DNA from: Pseudomonas siliginis
GTDB taxonomy: Bacteria > Pseudomonadota > Gammaproteobacteria > Pseudomonadales > Pseudomonadaceae
Assembly: GCF_019145195.1 (NCBI RefSeq)
Contig: NZ_JAHSTW010000002.1
Location: 310,001-374,000, forward strand
DNA length: 64,000 bases
Reading direction: 5' to 3'
A model generated the notes under the pieces. That model searched no databases, was not told the origin of the DNA, and was given only the letters and a program-made list of their open reading frames with translations. This document shows, in pieces, positions 8,230 through 18,762 of this stretch. The position numbers were made by a program, and so were the translations under genes. Within the stretch, counting starts at the first letter, position 1. Every line of letters starts with the position of its first letter.

Positions 8230-9120
8230 TTAGGCCGCCTCCGGCGCAGGCGCGCGGCGTGCGTCCGGTTGCTTCCACGAATCAGCCGCGCTTTCTTCGA
8301 TGGCTTGCTGGATGGCTTTCTTGCGGGCTTCTTCGGCGCGGCGGCTGAAGAACCAGACGAGGAAGGTCACCAGCGACACCGCCAGCAGAATCAGGCTGGC
8401 CACGGCGTTGATCTCTGGCTTCACGCCCAGGCGCACCGCCGAGAACACTTCCATCGGCAGGGTCGTCGAACCCGGGCCGGACACGAAGCTCGCCAGCACC
8501 AGGTCATCCAGCGACAGCGCGAACGACATCATCCCGCCCGCCGCCAGCGACGGCGCGATCATCGGGATGGTGATCAGGAAGAACACCTTCCACGGCCGTG
8601 CACCCAGGTCCATCGCCGCCTCTTCGATCGACAGGTCCAGCTCACGCAAGCGCGCTGACACCACCACCGCCACATACGCCGCGCAGAACGTGGTGTGGGC
8701 GATCCAGATGGTGACGATGCCGCGCTCCTGCGGCCAGCCGATCATCTGCGCCATGGCCACGAACAGCAGCAACAGCGACAGACCGGTGATCACTTCCGGC
8801 ATCACCAGTGGTGCAGTCACCAGGCCGCCGAACAGCGTACGGCCCTTGAAGCGGGTGATACGGGTCAGCACGAACGCTGCCAGGGTACCCAGTGCCACCG
8901 CAGCAACCGCGGTGTAGCAGGCGATTTCCAGCGAGCGCAGCACCGAGCCCATCAGTTGCGAGTTGTCGAGCAGGCCGACGTACCACTTGATCGACCAGCC
9001 GCCCCACACCGTCACCAGTTTCGAGGCGTTGAACGAGTAGATGACCAGGATCAGCATCGGCAGATAGATGAACAGCAGACCCAGTACCAGCATCAGGCTG
9101 GAGAAACGGAAGCGCTTCAT
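8230..9120 (-). CDS. spuH: Polyamine ABC transporter inner-membrane permease (PotI/SpuH)
   Basis: A 296-residue integral membrane protein, one of two permease subunits of the putrescine/spermidine importer. It shows an N-terminal transmembrane segment (LMLVLGLLFIYLPMLILVIYSF), several further hydrophobic helices and the EAA coupling loop (IEEAAMDLGARPWKVFFLITIP) that contacts the ATPase. It overlaps spuG by 4 bases (ATGA-type), so the two are translationally coupled. It is the last gene of spuBCDEFGH. Homologues are also called potI. Confidence 0.95.
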   Translation of the reverse strand: MKRFRFSSLMLVLGLLFIYLPMLILVIYSFNASKLVTVWGGWSIKWYVGLLDNSQLMGSVLRSLEIACYTAVAAVALGTLAAFVLTRITRFKGRTLFGGLVTAPLVMPEVITGLSLLLLFVAMAQMIGWPQERGIVTIWIAHTTFCAAYVAVVVSARLRELDLSIEEAAMDLGARPWKVFFLITIPMIAPSLAAGGMMSFALSLDDLVLASFVSGPGSTTLPMEVFSAVRLGVKPEINAVASLILLAVSLVTFLVWFFSRRAEEARKKAIQQAIEESAADSWKQPDARRAPAPEAA

Positions 9121-10037
9121 TCTTTACCCTCCATTTCCTTGGCCTGACTCCGGTTGAACAGAATGATCGGCACAATCAGGATCGCCAGCATCACCACCGC
9201 CAAGGCGGACGCCACCGGCCAGTCGCGGTTGTTGAAGAACTCTTGCCACAACACCTTACCGATCATCAGGGTTTCCGGGCCGCCGAGCAGTTCCGGGATC
9301 ACGAACTCGCCGACCACAGGAATGAATACCAGCATGCAGCCGGCGATGATGCCGTTCTTGGACAATGGAATGGTGATCTTCCAGAAGCTGTTGAACGTGC
9401 TCGAACCCAGATCGGACGCGGCTTCCAGCAGACTCTGATCGTGTTTGACCAGGTTGGCGTACAGCGGCAGGATCATGAACGGCAGGTACGAATAGACAAT
9501 CCCGATGTACACCGCCAGGTTGGTGTTGAGGATCTGCAGCGGCTCGTCGATCAGGCCCATGCTCATCAGGAACCCGTTGAGCAGGCCGTTGTTGCTGAGG
9601 ATGCCCATCCACGCGTAGACGCGGATCAGGATCGCCGTCCAGGTCGGCATCATGATCAGCAGTACCAGCACCGTTTGCAGCTCTTTCCGGGCAGTGGCGA
9701 TGGCATAGGCCATCGGGTAACCGATCAGCAGGCAGAGCACGGTGCTGATAAAGGCCATTTTCAGCGAACCGAGGTACGCCGCGATGTACAACTCGTCGCC
9801 GGCCAGCAACGCGTAGTTGCCCAGGTTCAACAGCAGCTGCAGCTTCTGCTCGGCGTAGGTGTGATCTCGGTGGCACGGCGGGATCGCCACGTCGGCTTCG
9901 GCGAAGCTGATCTTCAGAACGATGAAGAACGGCAGCATGAAGAACAGGAACAGCCAGATGAACGGCACCCCGATGACCAGCTGCCGGCCATTGGGGATGA
10001 TTCGGTTTATACGGCGTTTGAATTTGCGCATGTTCAT
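9117..10037 (-). CDS. spuG: Polyamine ABC transporter permease (PotH/SpuG)
   Basis: A 306-residue membrane permease and partner of SpuH. The first transmembrane helix is near residues 20-42 (VIGVPFIWLFLFFMLPFFIV), with a long periplasmic segment, then further helices and an EAA loop (LLEAASDLGSSTFNSFWKITIP). It overlaps both neighbours by 4 bases (spuF stop/spuG start and spuG stop/spuH start). Substrate choice is set mainly by the binding proteins SpuD and SpuE. Confidence 0.95.
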   Translation of the reverse strand: MNMRKFKRRINRIIPNGRQLVIGVPFIWLFLFFMLPFFIVLKISFAEADVAIPPCHRDHTYAEQKLQLLLNLGNYALLAGDELYIAAYLGSLKMAFISTVLCLLIGYPMAYAIATARKELQTVLVLLIMMPTWTAILIRVYAWMGILSNNGLLNGFLMSMGLIDEPLQILNTNLAVYIGIVYSYLPFMILPLYANLVKHDQSLLEAASDLGSSTFNSFWKITIPLSKNGIIAGCMLVFIPVVGEFVIPELLGGPETLMIGKVLWQEFFNNRDWPVASALAVVMLAILIVPIILFNRSQAKEMEGKE

Positions 10038-11176
10038 GAGCGAAGTACCACGCCGCTATCGTCTTCCCACCACACGTAGACCTGATCGCCCCAGGTCGGA
10101 CGCGCGCCGCGACGTTCGGCGTTGGCGACGAACGACTGCACCAGTTTGCCGCTCGGCAATTCGACGTAGAACACCGAGTGTCCGCCCAGATAAGCGATGT
10201 CGTGGACCTTGCCGCTCGACCAGTTGTACTCGCAGGTCGGCATGTCGGCGGTGACCAGCAGTTTTTCCGGGCGAATCGCGTAGGTGACCGACTTGTCCTG
10301 CACCGAGGTGCTGATGCCGTGGCCGACGTAGATCTGCCGGTCGAGGTCCTTGCAGGTGATGGTCGCGTGGCCTTCGGCGTCGTCGATCACTTCGCCTTCG
10401 AAGATGTTGACGTTGCCGATGAATTCGCAGACCAGACGGCTGGTCGGGGTTTCGTAGATGTCGATCGGGCTACCGATCTGCGCGATCCAACCGAGGTGCA
10501 TGATCGCGATGCGCTCGGCCATGGTCATGGCCTCTTCCTGGTCGTGGGTCACCATCACGCAGGTCACGCCGACGCGCTCGATGATTTCCACCAGTTCCAG
10601 TTGCATCTGCGAACGCAGTTTCTTGTCCAGTGCACCCATCGGTTCGTCGAGCAGCAACAACTTCGGGCGCTTGGCCAGCGAGCGGGCCAGGGCCACGCGC
10701 TGACGCTGACCGCCGGACAGTTGATGCGGCTTGCGCTTGGCGTACTGGCTCATCTGCACCAGCTTGAGCATCTCGGCCACGCGGGCGTCGATTTCAGCCT
10801 TGGGAATCTTGTCCTGCTGCAGGCCGAAGGCGATGTTCTGCGCCACGGTCATGTGCGGGAACAAAGCGTAAGACTGGAACATCATGTTGATCGGACGGTC
10901 GTACGGCGGCATGTCGGTGATGTCGACGCCGTCGAGGAAAATCCGCCCTTCCGTGGGCCGTTCGAAGCCTGCAAGCATCCGTAGCAAGGTGGATTTGCCC
11001 GATCCCGAACCGCCGAGCAGAGCAAAAATTTCGCCCTTCTTGATTTCCAGGGACACGTCGTCCACGGCAATCGTCTCGTCGAACTTCTTCGTGACCCGGT
11101 CGATTTTGACCAGCACCTGTTTCGGTGTCTGGTCGCCCTCGAGGGCTTTCTTGTAGGCGCCGGAGGCAACTGCCAT
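10034..11176 (-). CDS. spuF: Polyamine ABC transporter ATP-binding protein (PotG/SpuF)
   Basis: A 380-residue ATPase that energises the SpuG/SpuH channel. Walker A is GGSGSGKST (about 55-63), the signature is LSGGQRQR, and Walker B is LLLLDEPMGALD. A C-terminal TOBE-like regulatory domain follows (about 270-380). It starts 63 bases downstream of the spuE stop. Homologue names are potG/spuF. Confidence 0.96.
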   Translation of the reverse strand: MAVASGAYKKALEGDQTPKQVLVKIDRVTKKFDETIAVDDVSLEIKKGEIFALLGGSGSGKSTLLRMLAGFERPTEGRIFLDGVDITDMPPYDRPINMMFQSYALFPHMTVAQNIAFGLQQDKIPKAEIDARVAEMLKLVQMSQYAKRKPHQLSGGQRQRVALARSLAKRPKLLLLDEPMGALDKKLRSQMQLELVEIIERVGVTCVMVTHDQEEAMTMAERIAIMHLGWIAQIGSPIDIYETPTSRLVCEFIGNVNIFEGEVIDDAEGHATITCKDLDRQIYVGHGISTSVQDKSVTYAIRPEKLLVTADMPTCEYNWSSGKVHDIAYLGGHSVFYVELPSGKLVQSFVANAERRGARPTWGDQVYVWWEDDSGVVLRS

Positions 11177-11239
11177 TTACGAAACTCCCAACAGAAGCAG
11201 CAGTTCGCCCCGCAAGACGAACCCTGGATAGTTTGTGCG

Positions 11240-12466
<1,227 letters not shown>

Positions 12467-12470
12467 TTAG

Positions 12471-12505
12471 CCGCTGGCCGCCGTCGCGACGACGACGGCC
12501 AGTGG
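12471..12505 (-). promoter_or_regulatory. Long intercistronic stem-loop between spuD and spuE
   Basis: Left arm 12471-12486 pairs with right arm 12490-12505 (16 positions, two of them G-U-type), with a 3-base loop. On the spu mRNA it follows the spuD stop by about 18 bases and is not followed by a U-tract. It is more likely a processing or stability element that protects the upstream binding-protein message than a terminator. Confidence 0.6.
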
Positions 12506-12523
12506 TTGTGACGACAAACCGGC

Positions 12524-13636
12524 TTATTTGCCCGATTTGATCTTGGTCCAGCTGCGGGTGATCAGACGCAGTGTGGCGGCGTCCAGATCGCTGATCGCAT
12601 AGAGTTGCTTCTTCACTTCAGCCGAAGGATAGATGCTCGGGTCGCTGGTGATGTCCTTGTCCACCATAGGCGTCGCCGCCTTGTTGCCGTTCGGGAAACG
12701 CACGGCGTTGGTGATGCCGGCCATCACTTGCGGCTCCATCAGGTAGTTCATGAACTTGTAGGCGGCTTCGACGTTTTCGGCATCCTTGGGAATGGCGACC
12801 ATGTCGTAGAAAGTACCGGCGCCTTCTTTCGGAATGGTGTAGGCCAGCTTGACCTTGTCACCGGCTTCCTGAGCGCGGGTCTTGGATTGCTCCAGGTCAC
12901 CCGAGTAACCGACGGCGACGCAGATGTTGCCGTTGGCCAGATCGGAGATGTACTTGGAAGAGTGGAAGTAGGCGACCGAAGGACGGATCTTCAGGAACAG
13001 GTCTTCGGCGGCTTTCAGGTCAGCCTTGTCCTTGCTGTTGGTCGGCTTGCCCAGATAGTGCAATGCCGCCGGAATCATTTCGGTCGGGGCATCGAGGAAG
13101 CTCACGCCGCAGCTTTTGAGTTTCTCGATGTTTTCCGGCTTGAACACCACGTCCCACGAATCAATCTTGTCGATGCCCAGCGCAGCCTTGACCTTGGCCG
13201 GGTTGTAGCCGATGCCGATCGAGCCCCACATGTATGGGAAGGCGTGTTTGTTGCCCTGGTCGCTGGCATCGCCAACGGCCTTGAGCAGGTCTTCGTCGAG
13301 GTTTTTCCAGTTCGGCAGCTTGGACTTGTCCAGCTCCTGGTAAACGCCGGCCTTGATCTGCTTGGCGAGGAAATTGTTGGAAGGCACCACGATGTCATAA
13401 CCGGACTTGCCGGCCAGCAGCTTGGCTTCCAGGGTTTCGTTACTGTCGAAGACGTCGTAGACGACTTTGATCCCGGTGGCTTTTTCGAAGTTGGCCACGG
13501 TGTCCGGCGCGATGTAGTCGGACCAGTTGTAGACGTGCAGCACCTTGTCGTCCGCGTGCACCGCACCCGCCATCATGCCCGCCATGGACAGCGCGAGCAG
13601 AGTCTTGCCAGCTAGCTTTTTACCTAATGCCTTCAT
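12524..13636 (-). CDS. spuD: Polyamine periplasmic binding protein (PotF/SpuD-like, putrescine type)
   Basis: A 370-residue exported protein. The signal peptide ends near residue 28 (AGAVHA), then comes [23 protein letters not shown]. It is clearly a paralogue of the next gene (shared [35 protein letters not shown] and the C-terminal [11 protein letters not shown]). It is the first binding protein after spuC, the position of SpuD, the putrescine receptor of P. aeruginosa. A 171-base gap with a small hairpin separates it from spuC. Confidence 0.95.
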   Translation of the reverse strand: MKALGKKLAGKTLLALSMAGMMAGAVHADDKVLHVYNWSDYIAPDTVANFEKATGIKVVYDVFDSNETLEAKLLAGKSGYDIVVPSNNFLAKQIKAGVYQELDKSKLPNWKNLDEDLLKAVGDASDQGNKHAFPYMWGSIGIGYNPAKVKAALGIDKIDSWDVVFKPENIEKLKSCGVSFLDAPTEMIPAALHYLGKPTNSKDKADLKAAEDLFLKIRPSVAYFHSSKYISDLANGNICVAVGYSGDLEQSKTRAQEAGDKVKLAYTIPKEGAGTFYDMVAIPKDAENVEAAYKFMNYLMEPQVMAGITNAVRFPNGNKAATPMVDKDITSDPSIYPSAEVKKQLYAISDLDAATLRLITRSWTKIKSGK

Positions 13637-13730
13637 GCGTCATGCTCCAAATTTTTCTTTTTTGAACCACTTTGTTCAGCGGCCGAACCCGGACAACTGG
13701 AACCGCGGCTAGTCTGGCAAGATCCGAGGC

Positions 13731-13749
13731 GGTCTTTCAACAAAAGACC
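13731..13749 (-). promoter_or_regulatory. Small intercistronic hairpin between spuC and spuD
   Basis: Perfect 7-bp stem GGTCTTT (13731-13737) with AAAGACC (13743-13749) and a 5-base loop, in the 171-base gap between spuC and spuD. There is no U-tract. It may mark an internal processing site or be incidental. Confidence 0.35.
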
Positions 13750-13807
13750 AGCCTTTCTGACAGCTTTGAGCGAGTGCGCCGCAGCTCCCCCGCCCAAAGC
13801 CTAGCAC

Positions 13808-15172
13808 CTAGGCCTGTAGCGCACCGAGGGTCAGGTCCAGACACTTGCGTGCTTTTGTAACCAGCTCATCGATCTCGGCTTTGCTGATCACCAGCGGCGG
13901 CGCGATGATCATGGTGTCGCCCACCGCGCGCATGATCAGGCCATTGTCGAAGCAGAACTGCCGGCAGATCATGCCCACACCCTTGCCTTCGTAACGCTTG
14001 CGCGTGGCCTTGTTCTGCACCAGCTCGATCGCCCCCAGCAGACCGACGCCGCGAACTTCACCCACCAACGGGTGATCGTTCAGCTCGCGCAGACGTTTCT
14101 GCAAATACGGTGCCGTTTCGTTGTGGGCGTTCTCGATAATTTTTTCGTCGCGCAGGATGCGGATGTTTTCCAGTCCCACCGCTGCCGCCACCGGGTGCCC
14201 GGAGTAAGTGAAACCGTGGTTGAAATCGCCGCCTTCGTTGAGCACGGCCACCACCGAGTCACGCACGATCAATCCGCCCATCGGGATGTAGCCGGAGGTC
14301 AGGCCCTTGGCGATGGTCATCATGTGCGGCTTGAGGTCGTAGAAATCGCTACCGAACCACTCACCGGTACGACCAAAACCGCAGATCACTTCGTCGGCGA
14401 CGAAGAGGATGTCGTACTTGGCGAGGATTTCCTTGATGCGCGGCCAGTAGGTGTCGGGCGGAATGATCACGCCGCCGGCACCCTGAATAGGCTCGGCAAT
14501 AAAGGCACCGACGTTGTCGACGCCGACTTCGAGAATCTTTTCTTCGAGCTGATTGGCCGCCCAGATGCCGAACTCTTCCGGCGACATGTCACCGCCCTCG
14601 GCAAACCAGTACGGCTGGGCGATGTGGACGATGCCCGGAATCGGCAGGTCGCCCTGCTCGTGCATATAGGTCATGCCGCCGAGGCTCGCGCCGGCCACGG
14701 TAGAACCGTGATAACCGTTCTTGCGGCTGATGATGACTTTCTTGTTCGGCTGGCCTTTGATCGCCCAGTAGTGGCGAACCATGCGCAGCATGGTGTCGTT
14801 GCCTTCGGAGCCGGAACCGGTGAAGAACACGTGGTTCATGCCTTCCGGCGCCACGTCGGCAATCGACTTGGCCAGTTCCAGTGCCGGCGGGTGTGCGGTC
14901 TGGAAGAACAGGTTGTAGTAAGGCAGTTCGCGCATCTGTTTCGCGGCGGCATCGGCCAGCTCATCGCGACCGTAACCGATCGCTACGCACCAGAGGCCGG
15001 CCATGCCGTCGAGGATCTTGTTGCCTTCGCTGTCCCACAGATAAACGCCCTTGGCGTTGGTGATGATCCGCGGGCCCTTCTCTTTCAGTTGCTTGAAATC
15101 ACTGAACGGGGCCAGGTGGTGATCGCTGCTCAGCGCTTGCCACTCACGGGTTTGCGGGTTGTTGCTGGTCAT
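13808..15172 (-). CDS. spuC: Polyamine:pyruvate aminotransferase
   Basis: A 454-residue class-III aminotransferase. It transfers the amino group of putrescine (and related diamines) to pyruvate, giving 4-aminobutyraldehyde. The PLP Schiff-base lysine is Lys289 in TIAKGLTSGYIP, the PLP-ring Asp is Asp260 in FVADEVICGFGR, and SGSEGNDTMLR (about 120-130) binds the cofactor phosphate. The sequence matches P. aeruginosa SpuC, and its place between spuB and spuD supports that. It provides the transaminase route of polyamine breakdown beside the gamma-glutamyl route of SpuB/SpuI. Confidence 0.95.
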   Translation of the reverse strand: MTSNNPQTREWQALSSDHHLAPFSDFKQLKEKGPRIITNAKGVYLWDSEGNKILDGMAGLWCVAIGYGRDELADAAAKQMRELPYYNLFFQTAHPPALELAKSIADVAPEGMNHVFFTGSGSEGNDTMLRMVRHYWAIKGQPNKKVIISRKNGYHGSTVAGASLGGMTYMHEQGDLPIPGIVHIAQPYWFAEGGDMSPEEFGIWAANQLEEKILEVGVDNVGAFIAEPIQGAGGVIIPPDTYWPRIKEILAKYDILFVADEVICGFGRTGEWFGSDFYDLKPHMMTIAKGLTSGYIPMGGLIVRDSVVAVLNEGGDFNHGFTYSGHPVAAAVGLENIRILRDEKIIENAHNETAPYLQKRLRELNDHPLVGEVRGVGLLGAIELVQNKATRKRYEGKGVGMICRQFCFDNGLIMRAVGDTMIIAPPLVISKAEIDELVTKARKCLDLTLGALQA

Positions 15173-15228
15173 GCCAATTCTCCTTGTTATCGGTGAAGGC
15201 GCGACGGCTGGCCGCCGCGCCCGGCGTA

Positions 15229-16587
15229 TCAGACGGCGAAGAGCAGGTACTCACGCTCCCACGAACTGATCACGCGCTTGAAGTTTTCATGCTCGGCCCG
15301 CTTGACCGCGACGTAGCCGGTGATGAAGGTCTTGCCGAGATACTTCTCGATGGTCGCGCTGTTTTCCATGCGCTCCAGCGCGTCCTCAATGGTCAGCGGC
15401 AGGCGCAGGTTGCGGCGCTCGTAACCACGGCCGACCACAGGCGCACTCGGGTTCAGGCCCTCGACCATGCCGATGTAACCGCAGAGCAGGCTCGCGGCAA
15501 TCGCCAGGTACGGGTTGGCGTCTGCGCCCGGCAGGCGGTTTTCCACGCGACGGTTCTGCGGGCCGGCATCTGGTACGCGCAGGCCGACGGTACGGTTCTC
15601 TTCGCCCCACTCGACGTTCACCGGTGCCGAAGTGTCCGGGAGGAAGCGGCGGAACGAGTTGACGTTCGGCGCGAACAGCGGCAACAGCTCGGGAATCAGT
15701 TTTTGCAGACCACCGATGTGGTGCAGGAACAGTTGGCTCATCGTCCCGTCTTCATTGGAGAAGACGTTCTTGCCGGTCTGAATGTCGATGATGCTCTGGT
15801 GCAGGTGCATGGCGCTGCCCGGCTCGCCGGTCATCGGCTTGGCCATGAAGGTCGCCGCTACGTCGTGCTTGAGCGCGGCTTCACGCATGGTGCGCTTGAA
15901 CACCAGAATCTGATCGGCCAGCGACAGGGCATCACCGTGACGGAAGTTGATTTCCATCTGCGCCGTGCCGTCTTCGTGGATCAGCGTATCGAGGTCCAGC
16001 TCCTGCAATTCGCACCAGTCGTAGACGTCTTCGAACAGCGGGTCGAATTCGTTGGCCGCTTCAATGGAGAACGACTGCCGGCCGATTTCCGGACGGCCCG
16101 AGCGGCCGATCGGCGGCTGCAACGGATAGTCGGGGTCGTCGCTGCGCTTGGTCAGGTAGAACTCCATTTCCGGCGCCACGATTGGTTGCCAGCCCTTGTC
16201 GGCATACAGCTTCAAGACTTTCTTGAGGACGTTGCGCGGCGAAAGCTCGATCGGGTTGCCTTGCTTGTCGTAGGTGTCGTGGATTACCTGCGCGGTCGGC
16301 TCGATGGCCCACGGCACCAGGTACACGGCGTTCTGGTCGGGGCGGCAGATCATGTCGATGTCGGCCGGGTCGAGCAGTTCGTAATAGATGTCGTCTTCGA
16401 CGTAGTCGCCGGTCACGGTCTGCAGCAGCACGCTCTCCGGCAGACGCATGCCTTTCTCGGCGATGAACTTGTTGGTCGGCGAAATCTTGCCCCGGGTAAT
16501 ACCGGTCAAGTCGCCGATCATGCATTCGACTTCTGTGATCTTGCGGTCTTTCAACCAATCGGTGAGCTGGTCGAGGTTGTTACTCAT
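15229..16587 (-). CDS. spuB: Gamma-glutamylpolyamine synthetase (glutamine-synthetase family)
   Basis: A 452-residue GlnA-fold ligase. It shows the N-terminal beta-Grasp part (EVECMIGDLTGITRGK) and the catalytic ATP/glutamate regions (VAPEMEFYLT, NEFDPLFEDVYDWCE, GSAMHLHQSI, GEENRTVGLRVP, RVENRLPGADANPYLA). In Pseudomonas these Spu ligases attach glutamate to polyamines or monoamines at the start of the gamma-glutamyl degradation pathway. It is the first intact gene of the minus-strand operon; the decayed spuA lies just upstream. Confidence 0.95.
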   Translation of the reverse strand: MSNNLDQLTDWLKDRKITEVECMIGDLTGITRGKISPTNKFIAEKGMRLPESVLLQTVTGDYVEDDIYYELLDPADIDMICRPDQNAVYLVPWAIEPTAQVIHDTYDKQGNPIELSPRNVLKKVLKLYADKGWQPIVAPEMEFYLTKRSDDPDYPLQPPIGRSGRPEIGRQSFSIEAANEFDPLFEDVYDWCELQELDLDTLIHEDGTAQMEINFRHGDALSLADQILVFKRTMREAALKHDVAATFMAKPMTGEPGSAMHLHQSIIDIQTGKNVFSNEDGTMSQLFLHHIGGLQKLIPELLPLFAPNVNSFRRFLPDTSAPVNVEWGEENRTVGLRVPDAGPQNRRVENRLPGADANPYLAIAASLLCGYIGMVEGLNPSAPVVGRGYERRNLRLPLTIEDALERMENSATIEKYLGKTFITGYVAVKRAEHENFKRVISSWEREYLLFAV

Positions 16588-16699
16588 AAATGCCTCTGGG
16601 CTGAGTCTCCTGACGCGATGTCAGGCAATTTTGACGCTTGCGGCGTCGCGTTAAAGGGGGCTTGCTCGCGCAGTGCCGGCTTACGCCTGGCACCGCGCA

Positions 16700-17037
16700 T
16701 AGACAATGAAAGAGGAGCTTACCTGCCCTTGACGCTGGCGTTGCATTTCCCGTGCACTTTGCGAACGTGCAGAATCACAAGCATGACGCTGAGTGCGGCA
16801 CGGGCTTTGAGAGGGAAAGAGTTCTATAGTGAAAGGAGACGCCATAAAGCGGATGCTGTGCCCGACGTCCAGAATATCGGACGCTGCCGTTTTGCCGGAT
16901 GTTGACGAGAGTCTCGTCGACAGGCTGCGCGCCTTGCTGGCTGCGCTACGGACGGATTGATCGCCACTGATGTGATGAGCATGCAGACCGGACTGTTGCG
17001 AGCAGTCGGTGATGCCGATTAACGGCAGGCGAGACAT
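16700..17037 (-). pseudogene. spuA: spuA remnant (gamma-glutamyl-GABA hydrolase, class I amidotransferase), N-terminal fragment only
   Basis: The minus-strand frame from ATG 17037 begins MSRLPLIGITDCSQQSGLHA, then HHISGDQSVRSAASKA, which looks like the N-terminus of SpuA/PuuD-type hydrolases. Further on, SDILDVGHSIRFMASPFTIE resembles their SDILDALDGILFTGSPSNIE region, and HACDSAR resembles the following HDPARD. Key glycines of the fold are gone. Nothing after about residue 100 (of about 250) remains, so the catalytic Cys-His-Glu region is deleted. The position between spuI and spuB is exactly where intact spuA sits in P. aeruginosa. The frame stays open to 16681, but its last 20 or so codons look unrelated. 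The match is from memory of the family, not an alignment. Confidence 0.75.
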
Positions 17038-17315
17038 GAAGCACCCCGGTATTATTGCTGTTATGGGTTTGACCGGAGCTTAGCCTTGTTCATTTTTTTA
17101 CACAACACCCCCGTAAAAAATACAACACGGCCTGCTCAAGCTCGCAGCTGAGCAAGGTTCAAGGTTTGAAAAAACGCCCCAAAGTGCCCCATAAATGCCC
17201 TCCAAGCGCTTTTTCGGGGCAAAAAAGGCCTCGCTTGACTTCGGCAGGCCGTTCGGGTTGACTGAAACCAGAAAAGATCAATGATTGATATTTTTAACAA
17301 CAAAGGTGTTGCATC
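17038..17315. promoter_or_regulatory. Divergent control region of the spu operon and spuI
   Basis: Non-coding, AT-richer than its neighbours. A possible plus-strand promoter for spuI is TTGACT (17258-17263), a 17-base spacer and ATGATT (17281-17286). T- and A-rich tracts near 17085-17125 could serve the minus-strand operon. No clear operator was recognised. With the pseudogene, this accounts for the whole 728-base gap between spuB and spuI. Confidence 0.5.
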
Positions 17316-18692
17316 ATGTCGGTACCCCCGCGTGCCGTTCAGCTTAACGAAGCGAACGCGTTCCTTAAGGAACATCCTGAGGTTCTGTACGTTGACCTTC
17401 TGATTGCGGATATGAATGGTGTGGTGCGCGGCAAGCGCATCGAACGCACCAGCCTCCACAAGGTTTACGAGAAAGGCATCAACCTGCCGGCCTCTCTATT
17501 TGCTCTGGATATCAACGGCTCCACGGTGGAAAGCACCGGTCTGGGCCTGGACATCGGCGACGCCGATCGTATCTGCTATCCGATCCCCGATACCCTGTGC
17601 AACGAGCCATGGCAGAAGCGCCCGACCGCGCAGCTGTTGATGACCATGCACGAACTCGAAGGCGATCCGTTCTTCGCCGATCCCCGTGAGGTGCTGCGCC
17701 AGGTGGTGACCAAGTTCGACGAGCTCGGCCTGACCATCTGCGCCGCCTTCGAACTCGAGTTCTACCTGATCGACCAGGAAAACGTGAACGGCCGTCCGCA
17801 GCCGCCACGCTCGCCGATCTCCGGCAAACGCCCGCACTCGACGCAGGTCTACCTGATCGACGACCTCGACGAATACGTCGACTGCCTCCAGGACATTCTG
17901 GAAGGCGCCAAAGAGCAAGGCATCCCGGCCGACGCGATCGTCAAGGAAAGTGCCCCGGCGCAGTTCGAAGTGAACCTGCACCACGTCGCCGACCCGATCA
18001 AGGCCTGCGACTACGCAGTCCTGCTCAAGCGTCTGATCAAGAACATCGCCTACGACCATGAAATGGACACCACCTTCATGGCCAAGCCGTATCCGGGCCA
18101 GGCGGGCAATGGTCTGCACGTACACATTTCGATTCTGGACAAAGCCGGCAAAAACATTTTTGCCAGCGAGGATCCCGAGCAGAACGCCGCGCTGCGTCAC
18201 GCGATCGGCGGTGTGCTCGAGACCCTGCCGGCGCAGATGGCTTTCCTCTGCCCGAACGTCAACTCCTACCGTCGCTTCGGCGCGCAGTTCTACGTACCGA
18301 ACTCGCCGTGCTGGGGCCTGGACAACCGCACCGTGGCGATTCGCGTACCGACCGGCTCTGCCGATGCCGTACGTATCGAGCACCGCGTGGCCGGCGCCGA
18401 CGCCAACCCGTACCTGCTGATGGCTTCGGTACTGGCCGGCGTGCACCACGGTCTGGTCAACAAGATCGAACCGGGCGCGCCTGTCGAAGGCAACAGCTAC
18501 GAACAAAACGAGCAGAGCCTGCCGAACAACTTGCGCGATGCCCTGCGCGAGCTGGACGACAGCGAGGTGATGGCCAAGTACATCGATCCGAAGTACATCG
18601 ATATCTTCGTCGCCTGCAAGGAAAGCGAGCTGGAGGAGTTCGAACACTCCATCTCCGACCTTGAGTACAACTGGTATCTGCATACCGTTTAA
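17316..18692 (+). CDS. spuI: Gamma-glutamylpolyamine synthetase (second copy, divergent)
   Basis: A 458-residue GlnA-fold protein, paralogous to SpuB and transcribed in the opposite direction, as spuI is in P. aeruginosa. Landmarks are VLYVDLLIADMNGVVRGKR near residues 22-40, FELEFYLID, HSTQVYLIDDLDEYVD, ESAPAQFEVNLHH, GNGLHVHISIL, LDNRTVAIRVP and RIEHRVAGADANPYL. It activates polyamines with glutamate. The start is ATG 17316 with AAAGGTG upstream. A strong terminator follows. With spuA broken, release of GABA from gamma-glutamyl-GABA would need a hydrolase encoded elsewhere. Confidence 0.93.
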   Translation: MSVPPRAVQLNEANAFLKEHPEVLYVDLLIADMNGVVRGKRIERTSLHKVYEKGINLPASLFALDINGSTVESTGLGLDIGDADRICYPIPDTLCNEPWQKRPTAQLLMTMHELEGDPFFADPREVLRQVVTKFDELGLTICAAFELEFYLIDQENVNGRPQPPRSPISGKRPHSTQVYLIDDLDEYVDCLQDILEGAKEQGIPADAIVKESAPAQFEVNLHHVADPIKACDYAVLLKRLIKNIAYDHEMDTTFMAKPYPGQAGNGLHVHISILDKAGKNIFASEDPEQNAALRHAIGGVLETLPAQMAFLCPNVNSYRRFGAQFYVPNSPCWGLDNRTVAIRVPTGSADAVRIEHRVAGADANPYLLMASVLAGVHHGLVNKIEPGAPVEGNSYEQNEQSLPNNLRDALRELDDSEVMAKYIDPKYIDIFVACKESELEEFEHSISDLEYNWYLHTV

Positions 18693-18706
18693 GCGGTTGC
18701 AGCTTC

Positions 18707-18747
18707 AAAAAACGCCGTTGGCTGATTCAGCCAGCGGCGTTTTTTTA
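18707..18747. terminator. Intrinsic terminator after spuI
   Basis: A 15-bp near-perfect stem (18711-18725 with 18727-18741, core AACGCCG/CGGCGTT) is followed by seven Ts. An A-run on the other side makes it potentially bidirectional. Confidence 0.92.
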
Positions 18748-18762
18748 TGGCCGAACACAAAA

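Noticed and set aside
13637..13807. Sigma-54 promoter between spuC and spuD
   Set aside because: No GG-N10-GC element with TGGCAC/TTGCA character could be found on the minus strand.
15184..16905. 573-residue plus-strand frame over spuB
   Set aside because: Antisense shadow of a glutamine-synthetase-family gene that also runs into the spuA remnant.
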